NCBI GenBank assembly: GCA_030762175.1
Contig: CM060843.1
Coordinates: forward strand, 27,041,501 to 27,105,500
DNA: 64,000 nucleotides
DNA from: Metallyticus violacea
Lineage: Eukaryota > Arthropoda > Insecta > Mantodea > Metallyticidae
Direction of reading: 5' to 3'
Of this stretch, positions 10,877-23,239 are shown piece after piece (the stretch's first letter is position 1; every line of letters begins with the position of its first letter). Position numbers and translations under genes: made by a program. Under the pieces are notes generated by a model, which did not search any database, had not been told where the DNA came from, and worked only from the letters and a program-made list of their open reading frames with translations.

Positions 10877-13670
10877 CTTGTAAACTGCATTCAAAATAAC
10901 TTGTGGTGTAATAAAACATTTGTCAACATGGCTACTTGTGTTTAGCGGTGATTATTAAATATATTATACTTACAATACTGTATTACAGTATACTCTACGC
11001 TTATTCTCGAATACATTTGCCTTAGCTTTCAAAAATTAGACGAATGTATGTAATTGGTGAAGGTATTTTTAATTTTTTACATAAAAATAGTAGCCACAGT
11101 CATGTAGTTCATTTGTAATGCCACTATTGCAGAAAAAATAATTTTAAAAATGCAACATGCTACTGTAAGATAACTAAATGCATGGTCATATTCGGAAGAA
11201 AAGAAATAGAAAAAATTTAAAATTTCAGGCATATCATTTAGTGTGTTATCTCTTGTTTTCACAAACCAATTAAAATTATAGGTTTCTGGTTGTCACAGTT
11301 ATTCTCATTGAACCAATTTAGAGAAGAGAAACGTTAAATTACATAAAGCTTTTGTTCTAAATTGAATTTTGTGGGAAGCCCTCTAAGCCCTAATTCTTAT
11401 AATTCATTGTTAACTGACTGTAACTTAACTGTTACAGTCTGTTAACTTAACTGTAGGCCTTATACAGTTTATATCAACACAGATATAATAAATGCCTTAC
11501 GGCAAATAGTTTAAATAGTGAATAGCAAAAAATATGACAAATTCTTATTTCAAGTTTCACATGTTAAAAAGATGTAATTAACAACCTACGTTTAATATTG
11601 CGATTTATGTTTTAACCGATGATTGCCTTTTCCTCTACCAGCAAATGATCCGCCATTGGCCGCTGAGTTTGGATGCGATACTATGAGGAAATGGTGTAAC
11701 TATAACTGACATAGTCTCAAAAGTTTGCATTTTCTGTCTGACCTAGGCCTTGTAATGCAAAAAGAGGAACATGAACACACACTGAAGGTACCATTCAACA
11801 GTATAACACAAATATTTTAGGAATTAACTGTATGACAATCGAATAAAACGACAGAAACTTAACACGTGGTCTTAAGGGAGTTAGAGGCCCAAAATGGTGC
11901 GTGTGCATGCTTGTATAATACAGGACTTTACTCAAAGTAGCCTAAGATAGGACTGAATGAATACTTAAGTGCATATAGAGTGTTTAGGTCAAGCTGAGAA
12001 TGTATGTAAATAGTGTAAATAATCGTCACTTAGACTGACTCATCAAATAAGTAGAATTAGGGCTATCCCTAACCATGAAGTAGGCCTTTGCCCTTAACGG
12101 AATATGGTCCGCTTTCTTTTATAATAAACCGTGGTTTTAAACATCTAGGCAAACAACAGCATTTCATTCAAGTTATACAGCTTTATGCCGGTAATTAAAT
12201 TAAATATTGTTTGACTTAACCTAACCTAAGCACGTATTCTTTATTAAAGAAAATAATGCAAAGAAAAACCTCTGGTGTTGTAAAAGAACACATGGTGTTC
12301 TTTTGGTGGAAAGAGTGGTGAGATTGAACTTCTGTCTTCTGGAGTTCCAATAGGAGACTACCGACCGAAGGCTCGGCAGATGTTAAACAAGTCTCGCAGA
12401 TATTCTAATTATGCAGTCATTGTTTTATATTGTATTGTTTCAAAAAAGGGAATAAGAATAATCATGTTAAATGTATAATTTAGTAAAGAAACGCATTGTA
12501 ACACACGATTTGTATTCGCTTTTTGTCTTAGTATTTCAATAAAATATTAATATTCTCTATTACAAAGCAGCTCGTCTAACTTAAAGCCAACCGAGGCTTT
12601 GCATTTTAATGAGTTGCATTAGTGGGCTTTGCAATACTTTTATCAGTCTGTAGCGTCCCTACATACTGAAAGTGTTTGGATATTCAGCATATGCAATGTT
12701 TGCAAATATATTTCAAATATAATGGTATACCTGATAGCGAAAATTGCGAGATTATGTGTTTTTTTTTTTTTTCCATTTGTCTGTTTATAGGTATATTGGT
12801 AATACTTTTTTTACCTGTGCCTCCAAGACGATGGCACAGTTCCTGCTGGTCTTTAATGAACGCATCTGAGAGATATTTTTGTCATTTTTTGTAATAAAAT
12901 GTTGCTAATGGAGAGGGATCTTGGTTATGATATTTTATGATGAAATATACGACCTTACGCCGGGAAACAAGCTATTAACTTAGTATGGTGTACTTCAAAG
13001 TACGTCGCTCGAGTCTCTCAACGAGGTTTTCATTGCTGTAAGAATCCCTGGTATGTCTCTGTTGCAACTCCACTGTGGAGAGCATTGCGCATAAAATGAA
13101 GAGTTTAGCTCCTGGAACAACCAGGAGCTACATGGAGCAATGCATGAGGAGTAAGGGGCCTAGCGAACACGTCTTTCTTTGTCACTCAAGAGTGGATTCT
13201 TCACCCCAGACAAATAGGGCAGGAGTAAGCAGCCTCTCGGCGACTGATGAATTCGATAAAAGTTTTGCGCGAGCATAAAGGTTTCCGACATCTCTTTGCA
13301 AAGTGTTTCCGATTTATTTTTATTAATTTACGCGGGAAAAGAATTGGATTGGATACTTTTCAGACAGGTATCGTAAATAATTTCTGTCAATATTTATACG
13401 TATAATTAATAATATTATTACTATATTACAGATTCTTACAAAGCTAAATAATAATTAGTATAGCAATGACTATAGTTTTAGCGGTTAAACTAGATATCAT
13501 TTTACCTCTACCATACTGTGGCATAATATTTCACGTTTTATGGTGCTGTTCACACTTACAAATACTGCATTTTAGAACATTAATCTTTAATTAATGTTTT
13601 TCTTCTTTTTTAAATGCTAAAATCATTTAAACTTTGTTTGTGCAACTTTCCAAGATACAGTGAAACTACA
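10877..13670. other. AT-rich region, possible intron of the THAP-like gene
   Basis: No second THAP exon, transposon domain or RNA gene was recognised. It contains a perfect short inverted repeat at 12282-12304 and a T run near 12760-12772. Open stretches are short and uncharacteristic. Confidence 0.4.
12282..12304. repeat. Perfect 10-bp inverted repeat with 3-base loop
   Basis: AAAAGAACAC is followed by ATG and then GTGTTCTTTT. It could form a tight hairpin in RNA from either strand. A hormone-receptor-like half-site (AGAACA) appears in each arm, but with 3-bp spacing this may be chance. Confidence 0.6.
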
Positions 13671-14340
13671 GAGGATACCAAAAATGTATACATACTTCAA
13701 GCAAAGAAAAACTGTATTAACATAACAAAAATTAATTCACACAAACAGAAAATGATGAGCATTAATCATTTTAGAATTTTACAGCTACAGCAGTTGCTCA
13801 AAATGCCCACCATCGGTGTTGATAAACTTCTGAGTACGTTGAACTACTGACTGAGTAACATTTGCGAAAGTGTCCTAAGCGATTGCAGCACATGCCGTTT
13901 CAGGGTCATCTTCATTTAATGCATGCAAAGTCTTGGGATTAAAACTTTCAACTTTATGTTTTAATAATACGATGTACGCTGATTCCGTTAATCTCAGTCT
14001 CACGTACACATTGGTTTGTAGAGTTCTGCGGTGAGTGCTCAAAACGTTCCAAAACCACAGACGACGGCACGGGCCTTGTTGCATCGAGGACGCATCTGCC
14101 CTTGTGAACATCGTATGCGGTACCATGAGTCTCAAATTTGTCGCGAATGCGTGCAAGTATTACTCACATTTGTGGTTCTGTTCTGTACACAAGTCTCCAT
14201 TGCCTTTGAACTTCAACAATATTGTGGTTTTCCAATACCACTTCAAAACTGCTTTCCGCTGTTCAAACGATAACCTTGGCTCCAGAGCAAACTGTACAGC
14301 ACAAGCAATAACATTCAACATTACATTATCAAATTAGGAA
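13671..14340 (-). mobile_element. DDE (mariner/IS630-like) DNA transposon with catalytic core deleted
   Basis: The low-coordinate end begins with a block ending in CCAAAAATGTATAC. This matches the end of the related element at 26.3 kb (GTCAAAAATGTATAC), and about 200 bp beyond it also match. On the minus strand the high-coordinate side encodes an N-terminal helix-turn-helix region with RLSFEQRKAVLKWYWKT and further on RDKFETHGTAYDVHKGR. The coding sequence then passes through LHALNEDDP straight into a transposase C-terminus ending in a GGHFEQLL-type sequence. The whole DDE region between these parts is missing. This is therefore an internally deleted, non-autonomous derivative. The outer high-coordinate end is approximate. 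Confidence 0.65.
13800..14290 (-). pseudogene. Transposase N- and C-terminal remnants without DDE core
   Basis: Minus-strand reading gives the DNA-binding N-terminus (about 14290-14020), a middle stretch with SSVVLERFEHSPQ, then NEDDPETACAAIA and a C-terminal NTDGGHFEQLL near 13800. Several frames must be combined, and internal stops interrupt them. Transposases of this type, seen in many insects, normally carry about 200 residues of catalytic domain between these blocks. Their absence explains why only short open stretches remain. Confidence 0.6.
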
Positions 14341-15078
14341 AAATTATTACATGATAAGCCTTAATATAATTTCTTTAGTCTGCCTTATCTTACATTTTTA
14401 TCTGCCAAATCAAAGGTAATTTAAATTTTGGATCTCTGGAGTAAGTAGCTTTGAAACATTAAAGAGGAATTGCTCTTATATAAGCAGCCGTTTCTAAAAG
14501 CTTATGATGGTTACCTATGCTTCCCAAATCTCTACTACTTACCTTCAACACTTGCATAGTTACAAACCTTTATTGCAACACAGAATACTCCTAAATGCGA
14601 CCCATTTTCCAACTGGAGTAACAACCTTGTCTGTTTCTGTGTTGGTATACAAGAAAGAAAGAAAGAAAGAAAGAAAGAGAAACAGATTTAATCTATCATA
14701 ATGTAATGCTTAATTATATTTATAAGCTCACGAAATGTTGCTTAATATTTTATTCTAAAAATTAACTTACGAGACATTTTCTAACAATTTATAAACTATT
14801 AAAAGGCTTATATATACTGCTATAGAAATCCTCTTTCAGAATACTTTCGGAAATTTCACATTATATGAAGTAAATATAAGAATTAATTACCTTAAACCAA
14901 GATAACTTCTAAAAATACATAATATCAAACTTAGTAATTTTTAGAGCACACTGCCACTTTAAGGTGGAGTAGCAATGGAATGAAAATTACGAAAAAGTAA
15001 AATTAAACTAAAAGGCAAAAAAGGAGCTTAGAAATTTTAGCACAACTTTAACGAAACTATAAAGTTTCACTTCCGGAA
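14341..15078. other. AT-rich sequence with an (AAAG)n run
   Basis: Apart from an AAAG tetranucleotide run at 14650-14682, nothing is recognised. No coding stretch is supported. Confidence 0.5.
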
Positions 15079-15079
15079 C

Positions 15080-15140
<61 letters not shown>
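15080..15140. repeat. (ATT)n microsatellite
   Basis: About 20 uninterrupted TTA units. The adjacent moderately GC-rich sequence (15141-15400) may be the end of an old element whose tail seeded the repeat, but no domain was identified. Confidence 0.95.
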
Positions 15141-16104
15141 GCTTCTAATAGTTTTAGGATATCCAATATCGTTTCCTGACATCTGTGTTCCGCCAGCGTA
15201 AATCCCAGAGTCACCTATAGAAAAATAGAATTGAATTATGGGATATTTCCGAAGGCTATGCACTCACTGCCGCCAACTGTCTGGTTCCAGTTACCGGAAA
15301 TTAAGTTAGTGCTGGAGACTTCTCCTGCTTCCAAACCACAGACTCACTAGGAAGTCTCCACTCGATTTGCAAGCGCACATTTTCATTCTGGAGCCTGAAA
15401 ATTATATCCAGGACTTTCACTACAAGATTGTACAAAAATGCTGTTGTTCCTCTGGCATTTTATTTTTCAAATATTCTGAAAAAAGATACTAAATAATAAA
15501 ACAAACAAGAGGAAGTAGGAAACCCTGGCCACACAAACTAAAAATATATATATAAAATACTAAAAAGAAGTTGGAATGTAAATTCTCTCTTATACCTCCA
15601 CATTCTATAATACAGGCCCAAAAATTAGAGGAATCTAAAGAAAACTATATGGGTTTTAACAGCCAATATCCGGTTAAAAATATACATGCTACTTTAAACA
15701 TATATTAAAATGTATTAATAAAACAACCATATTATTGTTTGCCAAAGGAATACAGCTGCACATACAAATTTGTGCAAAACATATGTTAATATAAGCCAAA
15801 ACATCAAATGCAAGACTACTGAAAAAAGAACTTAATTTAGAAATGCTTGTTAATAGTTTCAAATAATACATTCACGCCGATTAACGTTTGAGAAATACAA
15901 ATTAGTTCCTAAACTAATGGAAATTTGAAAATATTTGCAAAGTATAAGAAAATGAAGATATGAATTTATAATAGAAATTTCAATAAGACTGATAATCAAT
16001 ATTTTCTTAAATTACTTTGAGGGGATTATATCTTCAGAATTCCCTTCTTATGCTTGGACTTACTAAAAAGTGCATGCAATTACCAAAAGAACTAGTAAAA
16101 CATA

Positions 16105-16106
<2 letters not shown>

Positions 16107-16156
<50 letters not shown>
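16107..16156. repeat. (ATT)n microsatellite
   Basis: About 16 ATT units. As at 15.1 kb, the right side is a GC-richer segment (16157-16600) of unknown origin. Confidence 0.95.
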
Positions 16157-17742
16157 AATCCGAATGCCCCTAAAAAGGACAAAGGTTTCCTATAGGAAGG
16201 TGCTCTTATTCGCTAATACAATGACTAATTCCCATTAAGGTTGTATATAGTAGTATTATCATGTATGCTACGTACTTTGTTACACTTTTGTCCATCAGGT
16301 TGGAATTGATACTCGATGGTTTTCTATGTATTCCTGCTTCTTACTATTCTGGACCACTGTCGACCTGCCTATGCCGCGTAGAAGTATTCCTATCTCCGTC
16401 TTGGCCTGACTCTATGTCGTTTACCTAAGCGTGTGTCTCACACGGTGTTCTTATACGTCTATCTGTCGTCCTGCATCCTCGCTTTCTGGCCTCCACATTT
16501 CCACTTCGGTTTGCCTTTTGTTGATGTTGTTTGGGCTAAAGCTTCTTTGGAGATTTGGTCCGTTATTGTATTCCTAATATCCTGCATTTCATTTTCCTTT
16601 GGCTTATACAAACAAATAATATTTAAATATGACGATATAATTTTACATTTATTTTTACTGTTCATATAACAAGTAGATGTCTGCCTATGAAAAAGGCTAC
16701 ACAGTTATTTAAAGTATCGCATGCTTTGTGCGTCAAATTTAAGTATTTGGATATAATACAGTGCGCATCAACCAAAAGTTAACAACAAAATTCCCAGCAG
16801 AGTGACCAAACCAGGGATATTTAGGTACACGTTTCTCCTTGTCTACCGGTCAATAGAGAGGCCTCTCTTCATAAATGGCGGGAATAAGTGACAAATTTGC
16901 ACAACATTAACCTAAGCATAAAGTAAATAAGTAGATTACATGATACTTTGCCAATAATGGTTCTCTAACTGAAATTTCGTTTAAATAAATGCTAAAAAAC
17001 CACTTAAAATTCCCTACGGGCACATTCGATTTTTTCGAAGAAAGTTTAGTTTTCTCGTTGCAGCTGGAGTTTCAGTAATTTCGCTGATCACTCTCCTAAT
17101 TTCTTTTTTCAGCGTTTCAACTGCTTATGGACTCATTTTATATATACCAAAAATAAAGTTACACATACTGAGATTGCGGGAACTAATGCCCATATTCCTT
17201 ATCAGTCTATCTCCAAACATCCTAACTGCTTGCCGTAGTAGTGGCTTTTGCACAGTCCTGGTTAATCAGTAGATCAAATACATATGTAAGAGTGTTTTCA
17301 TTAACCATTCAAAATATATCATTTCAGCAATAATCTCCAATTATCTTTAGTTCTTTAGCTTAACTGTTAAAGAGGAACCTCATGCAACAGATATGAATCG
17401 CCGCCACTGTCCCAATGGCAAGGCATATTGTGCCTTTCCGTAATGATCCGATTGCAACTCATGCACAAAGCATATTCAGCATATGTCGCTTTTAGCTAGT
17501 GCATAGACGTCGCATCACCTTTGTGGAAGGAGCTTAAATGTTTAAGCCCTCTTAACGCTAAGCCTGCCAAATACCACATTCTTGCGTCAGGCTTAATGTG
17601 GACTTGCTTCAAGTGTTACACCTGTGTATTCAATTGGTCATTTTGCAAGGATTCAACAATAAACCTTCACTTTTTTTTCCCAGCTTTAATGAAAAAGTAA
17701 CGCACATATATTGGTTCTCTAACAGATAAGTTTTTGCAGTAA
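16157..17742. other. Unassigned sequence
   Basis: The 16157-16600 segment is less AT-rich and is open on both strands for 70-80 codons, but neither translation resembles a family I know. The remainder is AT-rich with no supported feature. Confidence 0.4.
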
Positions 17743-17772
17743 GTGTTCTTTTCTCAGTTGGATATTTTTCAG

Positions 17773-17961
17773 GTTATGGAGTACAGTTTTTCAATAGGCA
17801 AGGCTGCGACCTTCAGATCCACACTACCAGATGAGATGATGAATGCAATTCAGCTGGAAGCCGGAAATAAGGCTGCCTTTATTAATTTAATAACTAAAGG
17901 CTGCACAGTTATATTTATAAAGGCATTAGATTTTATAAGGATAATTATTATGTATAGGTAG
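17773..17961 (+). CDS. Candidate exon behind a splice-acceptor-like site, product unknown
   Basis: A T-rich tract ending TTTTTCAG at 17772 resembles a 3' splice site. The following frame reads VMEYSFSIGKAATFRSTL, then PDEMMNAIQLEAGNKAAF, with third positions less AT-biased than the neighbourhood. It runs to a stop at 17961, next to GTAGGTATAAG, which offers donor-like sequences. A start codon in good context (GTTATGG) lies at 17776, so a start within this stretch is also possible. I do not recognise the protein. It could be a host exon, part of an old element or chance. Confidence 0.25.
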   Translation, partial: VMEYSFSIGKAATFRSTLPDEMMNAIQLEAGNKAAFINLITKGCTVIFIKALDFIRIIIMYR

Positions 17962-18200
17962 GTATAAGAAATATTTTAGAGATAGGTATAACAGAAATAG
18001 AAATAATTTGTAACTTGTAACTTACAAAAGGGTTTTGTATACATTTTGTAGTAAAGATGTTAGAAAGAGACAGAGATGTATACCTAACGCCTCTCCACTG
18101 ACCGCTCCTTAGACAAGGCTGAGGAAAGGGTAAACTATCTTTTGTTAGGTCACGAACCTTCTGCCCAAGGAATACTTAGTAGTTCACAATAAGGGAAACA

Positions 18201-18955
18201 TGTGGCCGTAACGGGACAGTATTTAACAAAGTCAGATGTAGCAATAATTTAAGAGAAAATGAAAATGTCAGAACGGAGACGAAAATCTTTTATTACAGGA
18301 AAACCGAAAACAGCCCATCAACACGTGCGTTATCTCTGAGAACATTTGGAAATCTACAAACTAAGGAAGGCAAAAGATTATCAAAAGAAATCAGAATGTA
18401 AGGAAAGGGCCGAAATTTATGACAGGTTGTTCTGGGAAAATTCAAGCTCGTGGGAAGATATTAGATCAAGGGGGAAAGAATAATTCTAGCCAATGGTCAT
18501 CGGATAAAAGTCAACGAATCAGGAGAACTTAGATACCAATAAATATTTTTAAGATAGCCAATGATGAACATACAACACGGAAATAAGATAATATACGAGG
18601 GAATTTAATTTAGCGAGAGGCGTGGCGATGTGGTAGAAAAACTGGAGTACAGAAGTCACAGGGACTTAGACATTCACACTCGCAGAAGTCAGACACTCAC
18701 ACATTTCGCACATTCACACATTCGCAGATTCAGACATCCAGACATTCATTCAGGCGAGACACGAGAGGATTCACTCCAGAGATATACGGAAGCCGGCAGC
18801 CTAAGCAACACGAAAGCAATCAGTTTAAGTCTTTTCTAAAGCCAGTCTAAGTGAGTAGCGAAGTCAGCGGCCAACAGTCAGGAAGTAGCCCCAATATTTT
18901 TACATGTGAATAAAGTATTTTAAACAAATCAACCTGGTGTATCTTTTGGGCAACA
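18201..18955 (+). mobile_element. Possible LTR of a retrotransposon (weak)
   Basis: The segment starts TGTGGCCGTAACGGGACAG and ends with TTTTGGGCAACA, giving TGT...ACA ends. A polyadenylation signal AATAAA lies about 45 bases before the right end, in the order expected of an LTR. GC-richer, stop-rich sequence follows, as would a 5' untranslated region. Against this, no second copy lies in the window, no primer-binding site begins after the end, and no gag or pol follows. Confidence 0.25.
18667..18760 (+). repeat. Clustered ACATTC/CACAC short repeats
   Basis: Words such as GACATTCA, ACACATT and CACATTC recur irregularly at 8-14 base spacing over about 90 bp, inside the possible LTR. Confidence 0.5.
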
Positions 18956-21790
18956 CATTTCTCGTTCCCGTGGATCTATACTGATCCGCGAAGCACTCAA
19001 GTGGACCCTGAAACCAAATTAAACAGATTTGGAGCAAACGTTCATCAGTGAGCAGCCCGGACAGACATCAACATCAAGACCACCATCAGCCCAACAATCA
19101 ACTACACTACGCTCCCGCACCCTTTAATTCCTGTCCCAAGCTGAAAGAGTTCAGGGGACTTTGTGGTCTAAGTTTCCCAAGCATTCTTCTTAAAAAAAAC
19201 TAAAGAAAGCTCTCGATTAACCTTAATCAAGAAACTAAACACTCAGGAATCTAAACGAGTCCAACCCTGTTGCGTAAGATGCTAAAATATTACCTTCACA
19301 CTACGGAAGTGGTGAAGTATACATGTTGCAACTTGTGGGCATAATGCTTTCTTTAGTTTAGGGATGAAAAAATCCCTATTTTCGGCTATTTTCAATTGAA
19401 TGCTGTCATCTACCTCACCTCTGATGTCAGCATGACTGATATTGTTTCTTTCTTTGTGTCATTTCTAACAGATTTTTGCTACCTAATTGCCTAGCACATT
19501 TCTTTTGATGGAGCATCTAAAAAGGGAAGGTATAACGCGACAAATCACTTACTCTCATGAATTTTCAAGAAAGCATTCAATGGGAGCTTGAATGGAGAAA
19601 TGTTTTCGGCATGCCTTTAAGATAGTGGCAATTACTTTCAAAACTTGTTACTAAATCACCATTTTTCACATACAGCAAGACATGACTATGACAAATATTA
19701 CTGAATTCAGTTCATTGATTTGACACTAATAAAGGAAAAGTAGGTAACAACAAAGTAAACCCACTACTTTTAAAGCCAATCACAATTAATAAAACTGCTT
19801 AAAGTGATGTTATTCAAGAATATGGATCTAAATACACAATTTCTGGAAAGAGTAGTCCAAGAAAATGAAAAACATAAAGAAAGAAGGACAACAGAGCTAG
19901 TTGAATTGTATCATGCGAAAAAACCACCAGTAATCTTCTACAGTTATTCAAATGTGAGGAACGTCTGAGTTTATACAGAAGTTTTACGTACACATTTTCA
20001 TACCTTATGCGGAAAATAATAAAGTACTTAGATAATGAAAAGACGTTTGCGTGTTTTATGTGGATTTAGATAATGTAGTATGAAAATCGAGATACTAACA
20101 TTACACCGCTCAAGAGTTGTTATTAGAAACTGAGGCCTATTTCAGTAATGTCTGAAATTAATATTCGTGTTAAAAGGTAGAAAACACAAACAATAAAACT
20201 CCATTTCAAACATTAAATTTCGAGAACTACAAAGAGTCCAAGACGAGAAGCATCTTGCTATACGCTTTTCCTGCTCGAACAAACAGCAGTCTCACACTGC
20301 TTTGTGCAGAATTTTTCATTTTCATTAATATATCGAAGCAGTTACGTATGGACTAGGAAGATTATGTTTAGCTCTTGTAGTGTGTGTGTTTCTTCTTGCT
20401 TTCTTTCTTTACGTTCCTCTTTTATGTTTTATACTTTTAGCTTCTAAATATTTTCTTTTATTATGCTCCCTCTCTTCTTAATATTTACTGAATAATATTT
20501 ATTTCAGCCTCACTTTTCTAATTTATTTTATGCATAATATTTTTGGCATGTGTTTTTGCTTTTATACATGCCGTTCATGTTTTCCTCCCTTTTTCATTTC
20601 TTTATATTTTTCTTTTCATCCCTGTTTTTCTTCATTTTTGGCTTATATATAAGTCAAATATAACATATAACAGATCTATGTTTCTGTTTTCTGTCATTAT
20701 ACTGCTCTAACTGTTGCTGCTTCGTGACTCTCAAATTTTAAACATGAAGTTTGCAACTCTCTTGCAGTGTCAACAAGATCATCAGAATGCCAAACACAGT
20801 AAAAAATGCGTTTAGCATGGTTGTGAGACAAAATAGTTTATTGGTGAAGATGAAATATAAACTTCTGATAAAATTAATGTAGTAAGATCGTAAGATAAGC
20901 CTACAAAACCTGTCAAAGGAAGAAGGGAGATAATTGGTTTCTATTGGTGTGCGAAGGTATAAAAGAAAATTATCCTCTGTTTTCTCCACTTCATACTGGA
21001 GACATGTACAACGATGGATTAATAAATTTTTACGCAACCTTGTTTTTTTTTTTTTTTTGCTTATTTGCAGATTATAAAGTGTTATTCGTTAAAATAAATG
21101 ATTATTTATAGCATACTATAAACACAGAAAATTGATAAAACTTTTATACTATTTTTGATTCATCTAAGCATTTCTATAAAAAATAAAAATAAAATAAAAT
21201 CTACAATACTTCGTCCCGGCACATTGTTGCCTATACCCGAAGGCGCATATTCAAATTTTATCATTCATTAAATTTATTTTTCCACATTATAGAATATTTC
21301 TACAGATTAATTCTGTAATTATATAAAAAATCAAATATATAACTTAAAATAAAATTAAACATTTCCTTACTAAAAGCTAAATTAAAAAAAATTACAATTC
21401 TACTGGAAGCCAGTATACATAACAATAACTAGTACTAGCTATCTATCTACCTACACTAAAACATTCCATCGGAAACCAAACGGTAAGGTACTGGTATGCG
21501 CACTTTCCTCACCCTATCTAGCTTGTGTCTACCAGCTCATATAATCTTCGCTATCTCATAACTTCTACTTCTTTTTCTTCTTCTTCTTTATCTTTTTCTT
21601 CTTCATCGCTATATTCTTTTCTATTTTCTTCTACCCCCTATATGTTATTTGTCTCTTCCGTTTCTCTTTTTCTTTTATATTCGTCCAAAGCTCCTCTTGC
21701 AATTTGTATAATTTTTCGTTTTCACCACTTCTCCTTCTTCCTCATTATCTTCCTGTTGTAATCCAGAAATATTTCCGTCTATTATAAGTT
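18956..21790. other. AT-rich sequence, nothing supported
   Basis: It contains a T16 tract at 21043-21058 and a pyrimidine-rich segment (21545-21760) whose complement is GA-rich. The latter may belong to the 3' region of the LINE remnant that follows. No gene was recognised. Confidence 0.4.
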
Positions 21791-21849
21791 TAAATATCGT
21801 CCTCTCCTTCATCACTCCCTTCTTCCTCACCATCTTTTCCTCTACCAGT

Positions 21850-22215
21850 CTATTCCTGTTGATTATTAAAACTGTCTTGTATATTTTCTATTCTTGTTAA
21901 GTTAGTTGCGTTCTGGGATTGTATTTGTATACGTTTGCGTTCTGGTCTTATTTCTTCCTCTGCTTCTTCGTAAATTCTTATTATCTGCTCTTGTGGTATC
22001 AGCTCTTCCAGTGCTAGGTTACTTATTTTGAGTGCAACCTGCTCAAGGGCTTTATATAGACTCTTATTTCTAAGTATATGTGCCACCTGGTAGCTACTTA
22101 AAATTTCTGTTTCTTCTCTCACCTATTCTAGATAGCGTGTGCATTCAAATAACACGTGCTCTGGGTTATCCTGTGTTTTGCAAAGTCTACAAATATCGTC
22201 CTGCGTTCTGTTAAT
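21850..22215 (-). pseudogene. LINE ORF2 terminal zinc knuckle and acidic tail
   Basis: The zinc knuckle ICRLCK...PEHVLFEC is followed by RYLE, an in-frame TAG, and a 90-codon charged tail rich in Glu, Gln and Ile. The tail beyond the knuckle is longer than in many R1-type proteins. Further acidic, E/G-rich coding potential continues below 21850 after another stop. Confidence 0.6.
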
Positions 22216-22349
22216 TTTTTCACAATTAGAACTGTCAATTGTTAAATTTACATTCTCCAGATTACTTTCTTCAACCAATAATCAGTTAATTTAAATAATA
22301 AATCAAATGGCAACTCTAACTACTAAACGGGCTATGGTAGGTGAAGAAT

Positions 22350-22544
22350 TTATGCCCCTGTGAATTTTAACAACACTTTCCGTTGTAATCTTCTTAGTAG
22401 AGTGTTTAATTGTACATCCTTCATCCTCAGAGCCCAGACCCCTGCCCCGTAAGTCATTATTGCATCAAATATGCTGGTATGGTATGTTGATATGGCGTTT
22501 AATGGAATTTTAAAATTTAACTGAACTAATCTAGCGAATTTCAT
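22350..22544 (-). pseudogene. LINE ORF2 connection-region fragment
   Basis: Residues include PLNAISTYHTSIFDAIMTYG, then AGVWALRMKDVQLNTLLRRL and QRKVLLKFTGA. R1 and related LINE proteins have an I/L-Y-x-x-x-F/I-x-P/A-I-x-x-Y-G-x-x-V-W motif followed by L-x-x-x-Q-R, and the match here is good (family knowledge). It lies between the reverse transcriptase palm and the terminal zinc knuckle. Stops on either side show decay. Confidence 0.7.
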
Positions 22545-22796
22545 GATGATGTTTTCGGATTTTTCCCTACGTATTCAGTGTATTCCCTAAAGTTTAATTT
22601 TTCGTTTAAATAAATGCCAAATTTCCCCATGTCAGTACTAGATATGTTATTGCCTTCAACTAATCTCAATGAAAGAAATTCAATGGTTTGAAGTCAAATC
22701 AGGATGTAGGTCTTCCATGTTGTATTTATTTATTTGGGAATAGCTGACCGAGATTTGCTCCAGCAATGAGAAAATTAGGCATTACCTGGACATTTT

Positions 22797-23068
22797 TGAT
22801 TGATTGATTTATGGACGCTCTTTAACATCTCAGGTCATCAGCGTCCCATTCAACTCAGGGCGTGAAACGGCCGACAAATTTTGCTCAGGGACCTCTCTTT
22901 CAGGCTTGAGATTCTTTTTCGTGCCGTAAATGTACGACACGGGACCCACGGGATCCCTTCCGAAGGAAGCCATACTTAGGATTTTTACACTCGAAAAAAT
23001 CCATCGCTCCTGGTTCGAACCCGCGATCTTGGGTTTAGGAGGCAAGTATGGTAACCACTACACCACCA
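22797..23068 (-). mobile_element. SINE-B copy 2, complete tRNA head
   Basis: Read on the minus strand, the head begins GGTGGTGTAGTGGTTACC (box A), and box B GGTTCGAACC follows at about 23021-23012. This is a tRNA-derived RNA polymerase III promoter. The body matches copies at 2.6 and 26.7 kb and ends in the GATGACCTGAGATGTT tail and an ATCA-rich end near 22800. It lies just beyond the R1-like LINE remnant. Confidence 0.85.
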
Positions 23069-23239
23069 GAACCGACTTTTACCTCGACATGAACGAGCCA
23101 CATACAGCATATTAACTTTAATTAATTGAAAGCAAAATTTACCGTATATTTATATAAAAACTCTTTTATTTAAATTTTCCGTCAATTTTCAAGATTTTAT
23201 CACATATTAAGTTACTCTCTTATATAATATTTGAAACGG

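Larger units (their letters stand above)
21800..22710 (-). mobile_element. R1-like LINE remnant, 3' part of ORF2
   Basis: On the minus strand, from high to low coordinates: a reverse-transcriptase thumb-side stretch near 22700-22560 with FGIYLNEKLNFREYTEYVG; the connection region at 22544-22350; a C-terminal zinc knuckle near 22215-22145 with ICRLCKTQDNPEHVLFEC (C-x2-C ... H-x4-C); and a charged tail to about 21850. This order is that of R1-type non-LTR elements. The 5' part is missing. A stop separates the knuckle from the tail and other frames must be joined, so the element is inactive. The 3' end is not sharply defined. Confidence 0.7.

Noticed and set aside
15057..15263. Minus-strand protein ending in about 20 Ile
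   Set aside because: The Ile tract is the translated (ATT)n microsatellite. The upstream residues have no recognisable motif.
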